8,000 nt of DNA from NCBI RefSeq assembly GCF_937874145.1, contig NZ_CALNBI010000002.1:1-8000 (forward strand), in the 5' to 3' direction. Shown here in pieces: positions 1 to 6,570 of the stretch. A program made the position numbers and the translations under genes. Within the stretch, counting starts at the first letter, position 1; the number at the start of each line of letters is the position of its first letter. The notes below the pieces were generated by a model. It was not told the DNA's origin. It made no database searches and saw nothing but the letters and a program-made list of their open reading frames with translations. The stretch comes from an uncultured Chitinophaga sp. (lineage in GTDB: Bacteria > Bacteroidota > Bacteroidia > Chitinophagales > Chitinophagaceae).

Positions 1-2
1 CG

Positions 3-926
3 CTGCAAAAGCAACTGCAGTTCCTTTCTTCCCGCGCCCGCAACCATCTCTTCGAAACGGAAGACCTGGGCGATCATGAATCGCTGGATGAAAGAGGAAT
101 TCCGCTTACGGCGTCCGTGTTTTACGCGCTGCATGCCTCCATGCTGGCGGAATTCGCGACGGTCCTGGACAAAAAAGCGGACGCAGCGGAATATTCGGCT
201 TTGTTTGAAAACATCCGCCGCGCGATCGTAGCTAAATTTTATCAACCCGCCACCGGCGCTTTTGAAAAAGGTACGCAAACGGCGCAGATATTCGCGCTGT
301 GGGCGGGCATGCCAGGAAAAGCGGAGGAAGAGAAAGTGGTGCAGGCGCTCGTGAAAGCGTTTGAAAAGAAAGACTGGCACCTGTCGACCGGCATTTTCGG
401 CACCAAAATGATGTTCGATGTGCTGCAGGAAAGGAACCTGAACGACATGGCGTATAGAATCGCCGACCAGCGTACCTTTCCGGGCTGGGGGCACATGATT
501 GAAAACGGGGCCACCACGCTATGGGAAACCTGGAGACATTCGGATAACACTTATTCCCAGAACCACCCGATGTTCGGCTCAGTGGGCGACTGGTTTTACC
601 GCTCCCTGCTGGGCATTAACCCATCAGCGCCGGGATACCGTAAAATCACGCTGAAACCGCAGCCCGCCGGCGACCTGACTTTCGCGAAAGGCGACGTGCT
701 GAGCCCGTACGGGAAAATCGGCAGCCACTGGACCCTCCGCAACGGCGTGTTTACGTTGCGCGCGGAGATCCCAGCCAATACCACGGCGGAAATCCACATC
801 CCGACGCGTTTTGGTACGGTGGTGAAGGAAAGCGGGAAGCCCGTGCAGCCGCAACGGGTGGAGGAGGGAAGCGCCGTGTTTGAAGTGGGGTCGGGGAGCT
901 ACGTGTTTGAAACGGCTGGCAGATAG
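3..926 (+). CDS. Alpha-L-rhamnosidase, GH78 family (C-terminal part, 5' end cut by window)
   Basis: This is the last 307 codons of a gene that is open to the left edge; the in-frame GTG at 117 lies inside the domain and is not a real start. The family removes terminal alpha-L-rhamnose from glycans by inversion. The visible part holds the second half of the (alpha/alpha)6 barrel followed by the C-terminal beta-sandwich typical of GH78. The family signature GWGHMIENGATTLWETW is at about 483-533, followed by NHPMFGSVGDWFYRSLLGI. The glutamate of TTLWE (codon 525-527) is probably the general base, judged from characterised GH78 enzymes. The general acid and any signal peptide lie upstream of the window. 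The gene ends in TAG, 7 bp from the convergent AraC gene, so it is not part of the operon beyond. Family assignment is firm; the exact natural rhamnoside is unknown. Confidence 0.93.
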   Translation: MQKQLQFLSSRARNHLFETEDLGDHESLDERGIPLTASVFYALHASMLAEFATVLDKKADAAEYSALFENIRRAIVAKFYQPATGAFEKGTQTAQIFALWAGMPGKAEEEKVVQALVKAFEKKDWHLSTGIFGTKMMFDVLQERNLNDMAYRIADQRTFPGWGHMIENGATTLWETWRHSDNTYSQNHPMFGSVGDWFYRSLLGINPSAPGYRKITLKPQPAGDLTFAKGDVLSPYGKIGSHWTLRNGVFTLRAEIPANTTAEIHIPTRFGTVVKESGKPVQPQRVEEGSAVFEVGSGSYVFETAGR

Positions 927-933
927 ATGCGCG

Positions 934-1803
934 TTACCGGTTGTTGTACGCCTGCTTGAAAGCTTTGGGCGTCATCTGTTTCATGGCTTTGAATTGACGG
1001 TTGAAATACGCTATGTTGTTGTACCCGCTCATGAAACAGATTTCAGTAATGCTCACATCGCCCTCGATCAGCATTTTGCAGGCATGCCCGATCCGGATTT
1101 CGTTGAGGAAATGTGTGAAATTTTTGCGCGTATGTTTCCGGAAGTAACGGCAGAAAGTGGACGGGCACATGTTCAGGATACCGGAAATGTCATCAAGCGA
1201 AATAGGTTGGGTGAAGTTTTGCATAACATATTCGTAGATTTTGTTGATGCGTTCCGAATCCCGCATATGCGTGCCGGTGGCGCCCTGGTTGCTGAGCGTG
1301 GAAAGATCGCCGGCGCCGATGCTGATCCGGTGCAGCAGCTGGAGGAGATGCAACAACTTTTCCATACCGCTCATCTTCAGGATGCGCTGCATCATTTCCG
1401 CCACCCCGTCGCGTGTGGCCCCGGTGATGGCGATGCCCAGCACGGATTTGTCGAGCAGCTTGCGGACCTGCAGCGCCTCCGGCACACCGAAGAAGCGGTC
1501 GCCCAGGAACTCCGCGGTAAACTGTACCACCACGGATTCCGCTACCAGTCCGGCTTCCGGCTCGTAATGCGCCGCATCGCAGCGGTACCAATGCGGAATA
1601 TTGGGCCCGAGCAGCACGAGGTCGCCGGGAGCAAAGTCGCAGATATGGTCACCCACGAACCGCTTCCCCGTGCCGCGCATCACCAGCACCAGCTCAAACT
1701 CCGGGTGGAAGTGCCAGGGAGCGGTGAAATGGGCGGAGCGGAATTCCTGCACGGCGAATGAGGCATCCGTAAATACCGGTACTTTCTGGAGGATTGCTTT
1801 CAT
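934..1803 (-). CDS. AraC-family transcriptional regulator with N-terminal cupin sensor domain
   Basis: This is a 289-residue DNA-binding regulator, a normal length for the family. The N-terminal half is a cupin-like ligand-binding domain: WHFHPEFE at residues 30-37 supplies His31, His33 and Glu37, and a later GPNIPHW segment closes the barrel. The C-terminal 100 residues contain the two helix-turn-helix units of AraC proteins, beginning near ISLDDISGILNMCPSTFCRYF and continuing through VSITEICFMSGYNNIAYFNRQF to the usual MTPKAFKQAY ending. I chose the ATG at 1801-1803 because the only longer start is a TTG at 1822-1824 that adds seven poorly supported residues. The gene is divergent from the oxidoreductase operon across a 139-bp control region, so it probably regulates that operon and perhaps itself. 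The ligand is unknown; a rhamnose-pathway sugar or intermediate is an inference from context. Confidence 0.93.
   Translation of the reverse strand: MKAILQKVPVFTDASFAVQEFRSAHFTAPWHFHPEFELVLVMRGTGKRFVGDHICDFAPGDLVLLGPNIPHWYRCDAAHYEPEAGLVAESVVVQFTAEFLGDRFFGVPEALQVRKLLDKSVLGIAITGATRDGVAEMMQRILKMSGMEKLLHLLQLLHRISIGAGDLSTLSNQGATGTHMRDSERINKIYEYVMQNFTQPISLDDISGILNMCPSTFCRYFRKHTRKNFTHFLNEIRIGHACKMLIEGDVSITEICFMSGYNNIAYFNRQFKAMKQMTPKAFKQAYNNR
1771..1780. repeat. AAATACCGGT repeat, copy inside the AraC gene
   Basis: This is an identical ten-base copy of the word at 1849-1858. It overlaps codons about 8 to 11 of the AraC-type gene, in a VPVF context, so its conservation could simply reflect protein coding. 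If it is an operator it would favour autoregulation. Confidence 0.25.
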
Positions 1804-1848
1804 AACTTGGCGTCTGTACCACAAGATAGTTATTTGCCGGATTTGTCG

Positions 1849-1858
1849 AAATACCGGT
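1849..1858. repeat. AAATACCGGT repeat, copy in the divergent control region
   Basis: The ten-base word AAATACCGGT occurs here and again, in the same orientation, at 1771-1780 inside the 5' end of the AraC gene, 78 bp away. Its ACCGGT core is self-complementary. A repeated word on both sides of the regulator's start codon could be an operator pair for AraC binding and looping. This is speculative: the word is short and the other copy is constrained by coding. Confidence 0.3.
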
Positions 1859-1913
1859 CAAAATAGTACAGGTAATAACGCTCAAAGGATGGGTGGGCCG
1901 GTTGTTTTTTAAA

Positions 1914-1921
1914 TAGTTTTG
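1914..1921 (+). promoter_or_regulatory. Candidate Bacteroidota -7 promoter element for the oxidoreductase operon
   Basis: TAGTTTTG is an exact fit to the TAnnTTTG -7 element used by the Bacteroidota primary sigma factor. It sits 21 bp before the ATG at 1943, which would give a short leader of roughly 15 bases. The matching -33 TTG is absent at normal spacing (the nearest TTG, at 1902-1904, is too close), so this may be a weak or activator-dependent promoter, which would suit AraC control. Confidence 0.35.
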
Positions 1922-1942
1922 AAACCAGTATAAATGTAGCAA

Positions 1943-3034
1943 ATGATGATACCTGAAGAGATGGACTATGCACCGAAGATGCCTTTAAAACCCTGTTCCA
2001 TCGCCATTATCGGCGCCGGCGGCATTGTGCGCGACGCACATTTGCCTGCGTACCGGAAAGCGGGCTGGGCAGTAGCCGGCATCTGCGACCCTTTATTGGA
2101 AAAAGCGGAAGCGCTTGCCCTGGAGTTCGACATCCCCCGCGTTTTTACCGACATCGGCGCGATGATCGCAGGCATGCCGGCCGGAACCGTGTATGATATT
2201 GCCGTACCCGCTTCCGCGCTGCCGGGCGTTTTACGCCGCCTGCCGGATGCGTCGGTGGTCATGATGCAGAAACCCATGGGCGAGAACATCGCGGAAGCGG
2301 AAGAGATCGTGCGCATCTGCCGGGAGAAAAATTTTACCGCCGCCGTTAATTTCCAGATGCGGTTCATCCCCGCCGTGCAACTCGCCAAAAAAGTGGTGGA
2401 AAGTGGCCTGATAGGGGAGCTGCACGACATGGAGATCCGGATGAATATTTACCATCCCTGGCACCTCTGGGGATTCCTGTTCGGTATCCCGCGGATGGAA
2501 ATGCTCTACCACAGTATTCATTACATGGACATGATCCGCTATTTCTTCGGCGACCCCGCCAAAGTATACGCCAAAACGCTGAAGCACCCGAAAATGATGC
2601 AGCTGGCGTCCACACGGTCGGTTATCCTGATGGAATACGACGATATCATCCGCGCTTTCGTCAACACTAACCACGGCCACGAATTCGGATTGAAGTACCA
2701 GGATTCCTTCATCAAGCTCGAAGGCACCAAAGGCGCCATCCGCACCACCCTCGGCATGAACCTCGATTACCCCAGCGGCGTCCCGGATACGTTCGAATAC
2801 GCCGTGCTGGAACCAGGCAAAGCACCGGAGTGGAAAGCCGTTACCCTCAACGGTACCTGGTTCCCCGATGCCTTCACCGGCTCCATGGCGAACCTGCTGT
2901 GTTACGCGGAGGGCTCAGCCCCGGTGCTCGTCAACAGTATCGACAGCGCCTGGCGCACCATGCAGCTCGTGGAAGCCGCGTACCTGTCCAGCGACCAGGG
3001 CGGCACCACCATTCCCTATTCACCCATGCTTTGA
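1943..3034 (+). CDS. Gfo/Idh/MocA-family NAD(P)-dependent oxidoreductase, probable sugar dehydrogenase
   Basis: This 363-residue protein has the family's two domains. The N-terminal Rossmann fold has the dinucleotide loop GAGGI at residues 24-28, and Asp49 at the end of the second strand (GICDP), which suggests NAD rather than NADP. The C-terminal alpha/beta domain follows the nucleotide-proximal KP motif. The catalytic lysine is Lys110 in QKPMG, where most relatives have EKP. The second active-site block, LYHSIHYMDMIRYFFG, keeps the histidine (His193) but has Tyr189 where D-x-x-x-H members have aspartate. The 1943 start gives MMIPEEMDYAPKMPL before the first strand; ATGs at 1946, 1961 and 1979 are also possible, and 1979 fits the fold most tightly. 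The gene leads the operon and lies 16 bp before a dehydratase. By context it may oxidise L-rhamnose or a similar sugar to its lactone in the cytoplasm; the substrate is inferred. No signal peptide is seen. Confidence 0.9.
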   Translation: MMIPEEMDYAPKMPLKPCSIAIIGAGGIVRDAHLPAYRKAGWAVAGICDPLLEKAEALALEFDIPRVFTDIGAMIAGMPAGTVYDIAVPASALPGVLRRLPDASVVMMQKPMGENIAEAEEIVRICREKNFTAAVNFQMRFIPAVQLAKKVVESGLIGELHDMEIRMNIYHPWHLWGFLFGIPRMEMLYHSIHYMDMIRYFFGDPAKVYAKTLKHPKMMQLASTRSVILMEYDDIIRAFVNTNHGHEFGLKYQDSFIKLEGTKGAIRTTLGMNLDYPSGVPDTFEYAVLEPGKAPEWKAVTLNGTWFPDAFTGSMANLLCYAEGSAPVLVNSIDSAWRTMQLVEAAYLSSDQGGTTIPYSPML

Positions 3035-3050
3035 AAAATACAAGAACGTT

Positions 3051-4778
3051 ATGAACAACAAGATGAACAAATACAGCAGGGTGCTGACGGAAGATGTCAG
3101 TCAGCCCTCTTCCCGCGCCATGCTCCATGCCACCGGACTAACCAAAGCCGATTTCAGCAAAGCGCAGGTCGGGATCGTCAGCTCCTGGTTCGAAGGGAAT
3201 CCCTGTAACATGCACCTGAACGACCTGTCGAAACTGGTGAAGCAGGGGATGGAAGAAGTGGGCCTGGTGGGGATGATGTTCAATACCATCGGCGTGAGCG
3301 ACGCCATGTCGATGGGCACTACCGGCATGCGCTATTCCCTGCCTTCCCGCGATATCATCGCCGATTCGATAGAAACCGTGGTGAGCGCCCAGTGGTACGA
3401 TGGCGTAGTGTCTGTAATGGGGTGCGACAAAAATATGCCCGGCGCCGTGATGGCGATGTGCCGGCTCAACCGCCCGTCGATCCTCGTGTACGGCGGCACG
3501 ATCCATTCCGGCAATTATAAAGGGAAAAAGATCAATGTGCTGTCCACCCTGGAAGCATACGGACAGCGGATTGCGGGGGAACTGTCGGCGGAAGATTTTG
3601 AAGGCATCATCGCAAATGCCTGTCCGGGTGCGGGCGCCTGCGGCGGGATGTATACGGCCAACACGATGTCGGCCGCCATTGAGGCCCTGGGCCTCAGCCT
3701 GCCTTACAGTGCTTCCAATCCAGCGGTGAGCGAGGAGAAGAAAGCGGAATGCCTGCAGGTGGGCAAAGCCTTGCATCACCTGTTGAAGGAAGATATCAAA
3801 CCCAGCGACATCCTGACAAAGAAATCTTTCGAAAACGCGATAACGATCACCATGGCGCTGGGCGGTTCCACCAATGCCGTGCTGCACCTCATCGCCATCG
3901 CGCGCTGCATCGGGCTGGACCTGCAACTGGCGGACTTCCAGCGGATCAGCGACAGCACTCCGCTGCTGGCGAACCTCAAGCCCAGCGGGAAATATCTCAT
4001 GGAAGACGTTCACGCCGCAGGCGGCATCCCTGCCGTGATCAGAACCCTGCTCAACGCGGGTTACCTGCACGGCGATTGCCTCACGGTGACGGGGCGCACC
4101 CTGGCGGAGAACCACGAGAATATTGCGCCGTTGCCGTTGGAGTCCGGTATCCTCATGCCTTTTGACAAGCCGCTCAAGAAAAGCGGGCATTTGCAGATAT
4201 TATTCGGGAACCTGGCGCCGGAAGGGGCTGTGGCCAAGATTACCGGCAAGGAAGGGGAAACTTTCGAAGGCCCCGCCCGCGTTTACAACGACGAGTTCAG
4301 CGCCATCCGCTCGCTGGAACAGGGCGAAGTGAAGCCGGGCGATGTGATCGTGATCCGCTACGAAGGCCCGAAAGGCGGCCCCGGCATGCCGGAGATGCTG
4401 AAAGTAACGGCTGCCGTAATGGGCGCGGGTTTGGGCAATACGGTCGCCGTGATTACCGATGGCCGCTTTTCTGGTGGTACACATGGTTTCGTGATCGGCC
4501 ACATCACCCCGGAAGCATTCGACGGCGGCACCATCGCACTCTTGCAGGACGGCGATATTATTTCCATCGATGCCGCGCACAACAGCATCACCGTTCAATT
4601 GAGCGATGCTGAAATTGCGCAGCGCCGCGCGGTGTGGACGGCCCCGCCCCTGAAATATGATACCGGTATTTTGTATAAATACTGTCTTACCGTATCTTCT
4701 GCCTCGGAAGGTTGCGTTACCGACGGCGGTGGCGTACTGAAGAAGAAAAGCCCTTCCGTTAAACAGACGGCTTCATGA
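3051..4778 (+). CDS. ilvD: IlvD/Edd-family dehydratase, dihydroxy-acid dehydratase-like
   Basis: This 575-residue protein starts at ATG 3051 (MNNKMNKYSR; ATG 3063 is an alternative). Family members eliminate water from 2,3-dihydroxy acids using an Fe-S cluster and Mg. All expected residues are visible: cluster cysteines Cys52 (GNPCNMH), Cys125 (GCDKNMPG) and Cys197 (GAGACGGMYTANTM); Asp126 and the usually carbamylated Lys127; and the catalytic serine Ser474 in DGRFSGG. The three spaced cysteines suggest a [2Fe-2S] cluster. The C-terminal SSASEGCVTD segment and overall sequence resemble dihydroxy-acid dehydratase of valine and isoleucine synthesis more than arabinonate or xylonate dehydratases. 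No other branched-chain gene is nearby, while a lactonase and a sugar-type oxidoreductase flank it, so it may be a paralogue acting on a sugar acid such as L-rhamnonate. A short lysine-rich tail follows CVTD. Its stop overlaps the next start. The family is certain; the substrate is not, and the symbol reflects sequence similarity only. Confidence 0.92.
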   Translation: MNNKMNKYSRVLTEDVSQPSSRAMLHATGLTKADFSKAQVGIVSSWFEGNPCNMHLNDLSKLVKQGMEEVGLVGMMFNTIGVSDAMSMGTTGMRYSLPSRDIIADSIETVVSAQWYDGVVSVMGCDKNMPGAVMAMCRLNRPSILVYGGTIHSGNYKGKKINVLSTLEAYGQRIAGELSAEDFEGIIANACPGAGACGGMYTANTMSAAIEALGLSLPYSASNPAVSEEKKAECLQVGKALHHLLKEDIKPSDILTKKSFENAITITMALGGSTNAVLHLIAIARCIGLDLQLADFQRISDSTPLLANLKPSGKYLMEDVHAAGGIPAVIRTLLNAGYLHGDCLTVTGRTLAENHENIAPLPLESGILMPFDKPLKKSGHLQILFGNLAPEGAVAKITGKEGETFEGPARVYNDEFSAIRSLEQGEVKPGDVIVIRYEGPKGGPGMPEMLKVTAAVMGAGLGNTVAVITDGRFSGGTHGFVIGHITPEAFDGGTIALLQDGDIISIDAAHNSITVQLSDAEIAQRRAVWTAPPLKYDTGILYKYCLTVSSASEGCVTDGGGVLKKKSPSVKQTAS

Positions 4779-5605
4779 AGATAATCGATACGCACCTTCA
4801 TCTCTGGGATACGGCGAGGTTGCAATACCCCTGGCTGCAGGAGCTCCCGCAGATACAGGGTGCATTTCTCACAGAACAATACCGCGCGGCAACGTCGGGG
4901 TTTGAAGTGGACAGGATGATTTTTGTCCAATGCGAATGCCTGCCGGAAGAAAATGTTGCGGAGATGGAGCTGGTGATGGAGCAGGCCGCGTTGGACCCGC
5001 GCATCGCGGGGATGGTGGCTTATGCCGCGCTCGAACAGGGGAAATCCTCCCTGGAACCGTTTTCGGGCAAGCCCTTCGTTAAAGGCATCCGCAGGATGTA
5101 CGACGATGCGCCCGGCATCTGCTGCAGCCCGCTCTTCCTGGAAGCTGCCAGGGCATTGCCTTTGCATGGCCTAAGCATGGATATCAGCGCCCAGCCGCAT
5201 GCGCTTGCGGATACCGCCCGCATGATCGCGCAATGCCCGGATACGCAATTCATCCTCGATCATCTCGGCAAACCCTCCATCCGCGACCAAAAAAACGACG
5301 AGTTCAAACGTAACATGGATATGCTGGCGAAATTTCCGAACCTGTGCGCCAAACTTTCGGGGCTCGTTACGGAGGCTGCGTGGCATCGGTGGAACGTGGA
5401 GGAGATCGCGCCGTACGTCCATCATGCCATCAGCTGCTTTGGTGAAGACCGGCTCATGTTCGGCGGCGATTGGCCGGTGGTGCTGCTTGCGGGTAGTTGG
5501 GACAGCTGGGTGAAAGCGCTGCAGGCGATCCTGGCGGATTACCCGATGGCCGTACAGGAAAAGATTTGGCACGGGAATGCCGTCCACACGTATCGCATGG
5601 CTTAA
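4775..5605 (+). CDS. Amidohydrolase family 2 protein (COG3618), probable sugar lactonase
   Basis: This 276-residue cytoplasmic protein has a TIM-barrel metal-dependent hydrolase pattern. The first-strand metal motif DTHLHLWD supplies His7 and His9. The conserved FILDHLGKP block gives His163, and the last-strand FGGDWPV gives Asp232. This set, together with the length, matches the COG3618 group that includes L-fuconolactonase and L-rhamnono-lactonase, as well as 2-pyrone-4,6-dicarboxylate lactonase. The ATG overlaps the dehydratase stop in ATGA, which implies translational coupling and near-equal output. Next to a sugar dehydrogenase-like and a dehydratase-like enzyme, the likely job is hydrolysing an aldonolactone to the free acid that the dehydratase then uses. 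L-rhamnono-1,4-lactone is favoured because of the adjacent GH78 gene; L-fuconolactone cannot be excluded. Confidence 0.9.
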   Translation: MKIIDTHLHLWDTARLQYPWLQELPQIQGAFLTEQYRAATSGFEVDRMIFVQCECLPEENVAEMELVMEQAALDPRIAGMVAYAALEQGKSSLEPFSGKPFVKGIRRMYDDAPGICCSPLFLEAARALPLHGLSMDISAQPHALADTARMIAQCPDTQFILDHLGKPSIRDQKNDEFKRNMDMLAKFPNLCAKLSGLVTEAAWHRWNVEEIAPYVHHAISCFGEDRLMFGGDWPVVLLAGSWDSWVKALQAILADYPMAVQEKIWHGNAVHTYRMA

Positions 5606-5624
5606 TGTTTTAACTTACCACGAA

Positions 5625-6545
5625 ATGCTTCACTTCCGGAATAACTGCCTGTGCTTTTTAATTGCTTTCCTGCCATTTTTCGCAAAGGCGCAACAGGTAG
5701 TGCCGCTCTACCAAGGCAAGGCGCCCGGGTTGTTACCCGCCGCCGCAACGGTGAAAGAAAACATCCGGACGGATAAGGTGGTCGGACTGCTCGTGTCTGC
5801 CGTCACCGAGCCCACGCTGGAAGTGTTTTTGCCGGAAAAAGGAAAGGGGAACGGCACTGCCGTCGTGATTTGCCCGGGCGGCGGCTACGGCGTTTTGCTG
5901 CTCAACCGCGAAGGCCGCGACGTGGCGAAAGCATTCAACGATTCCGGGGTGGCGGCATTCGTATTGAAATACCGCCTTCCTTCCCCAACTCATTTTTCCG
6001 ATCCCGCGATGGCGCCGCTGCAGGATGCGCAGCAGGCCATCCAAATTGTGCGGGCACGGGCAGGCGAGTGGAAGATCGATCCGGGGAAAGTGGGCATCAT
6101 GGGCTTCTCCGCCGGCGGGCACCTCGCCGCCACGGCAGGCACGCACTTCGGCCGGCCTGCTATCGATAACAAATCTGGCGTCAGCCTCCGGCCGGATTTT
6201 ATGATACTCGTCAACCCAGTTATCAGTTTTACGGATAGCATCGGCCACACCGGTTCCCGGAACAACCTGCTGGGCCCTTCGCCTGCGCCTGAGCAGGTAC
6301 GCTGGTTTTCCAACGAACTGCAGGTGACGGCCCAAACGCCGCCGGCATTCCTCGTACATGCCGGCGATGATACCGTGGTCGGAGAAAAGAATAGCCTGTT
6401 GTTTTACCAGAAGCTCAGAGCGCATAAAATCCCTGGTGCATTGCACATTTACCAGAAAGGAGAGCACGGCTTCCTGAAGGATCTCGGGTTCGGTGAATGG
6501 TTTGGCCGCTGCCTGTTCTGGATGCAGCAGGCCGGCTACCTGTAA
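5625..6545 (+). CDS. Secreted alpha/beta-hydrolase, acetyl-esterase/BD-FAE-like
   Basis: This 306-residue protein starts at ATG 5625, where a signal peptide begins (basic Arg5, hydrophobic core CLCFLIAFLPFF, type I cleavage site after AKA at residue 22). The longer start at 5577 would bury this signal and is rejected. There is no lipobox, so the product should be released into the periplasm or beyond. The alpha/beta-hydrolase features are complete: PGGGY oxyanion region, nucleophile Ser162 in GFSAGG, Asp249 in HAGDDTVV and His281 in KGEHGF. Such proteins deacylate plant polysaccharides (acetyl or feruloyl groups) or small esters. The gene is 19 bp after the lactonase with no room for a promoter, so it is probably the last gene of the operon. 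It may remove acetyl groups that block glycosidases such as the GH78 enzyme. The actual ester is unknown. Confidence 0.9.
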   Translation: MLHFRNNCLCFLIAFLPFFAKAQQVVPLYQGKAPGLLPAAATVKENIRTDKVVGLLVSAVTEPTLEVFLPEKGKGNGTAVVICPGGGYGVLLLNREGRDVAKAFNDSGVAAFVLKYRLPSPTHFSDPAMAPLQDAQQAIQIVRARAGEWKIDPGKVGIMGFSAGGHLAATAGTHFGRPAIDNKSGVSLRPDFMILVNPVISFTDSIGHTGSRNNLLGPSPAPEQVRWFSNELQVTAQTPPAFLVHAGDDTVVGEKNSLLFYQKLRAHKIPGALHIYQKGEHGFLKDLGFGEWFGRCLFWMQQAGYL

Positions 6546-6546
6546 T

Positions 6547-6570
6547 GCCTATTTCGAGATGGAAAAAGGC
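6547..6570. terminator. Stem-loop at the convergent esterase/GH92 junction, possible two-way terminator
   Basis: Bases 6547-6555 (GCCTATTTC) pair with 6562-6570 (GAAAAAGGC) at eight of nine positions, with an A-A mismatch, around a six-base loop. An outer pair, AGGCCG (6529-6534) with CGGCCT (6575-6580), could enclose it. It begins one base after the esterase stop and overlaps the last codons of the GH92 gene. Neither side has a clear T-run, so it is not a classic intrinsic terminator, but its position between two converging genes fits termination from either direction or 3'-end protection. Confidence 0.35.

Larger units (their letters stand above)
1804..1942. promoter_or_regulatory. Divergent control region between the araC-type gene and the oxidoreductase operon
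   Basis: This 139-bp stretch separates two divergent start codons and must carry promoters for both directions. It is markedly more AT-rich than the flanking genes, especially from 1902 to 1948. On the plus strand TAGTTTTG (1914-1921) matches the Bacteroidota -7 consensus TAnnTTTG, but no TTG lies at the usual distance upstream. On the minus strand I found no good match to the same consensus; the nearest is the complement of CAAAATAG at 1859-1866. Six-base inverted pairs (CTGTAC 1814-1819 with GTACAG 1866-1871; GTTATT 1829-1834 with AATAAC 1874-1879) occur here but are short enough to be chance. Confidence 0.6.

Noticed and set aside
931..951. Possible terminator hairpin at the GH78/AraC convergent junction
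   Set aside because: GCGT-AC can pair with GT-ACGC around an eight-base loop, but the stem is only six pairs with a bulge and has no T-run, so it is too weak to annotate.
880..1761. Long plus-strand open frame (293 codons) opposite the AraC gene
   Set aside because: It is antisense to a clear AraC-family protein with both helix-turn-helix units, and its translation shows no recognisable domain; GC-rich coding often leaves the opposite strand open.
1814..1879. Six-base inverted pairs CTGTAC/GTACAG and GTTATT/AATAAC in the control region
   Set aside because: They are interleaved rather than nested, are separated by about 40-46 bp, and six-base matches are expected by chance in this length.
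2868..3050. Upstream extension of the dehydratase frame by 61 codons
   Set aside because: This part overlaps the 3' end of the oxidoreductase and encodes a Pro/Arg/Ser-rich sequence unlike the family. The ATG at 3051 gives a normal length and N-terminus.
3138..4190. Long minus-strand open frame (350 codons) opposite the dehydratase
   Set aside because: The dehydratase on the other strand has all family motifs. The antisense product is rich in His, Arg and Ala with no fold-like pattern, as expected of a shadow frame.
5577..5624. Longer esterase start at 5577
   Set aside because: It would overlap the lactonase end and place 16 unsupported residues before a clear signal peptide that begins at 5625.
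5733..6467. Minus-strand open frame (244 codons) opposite the esterase
   Set aside because: It is a shadow of an esterase with a full catalytic triad and signal peptide; the product is Arg/His-rich and low in recognisable motifs.
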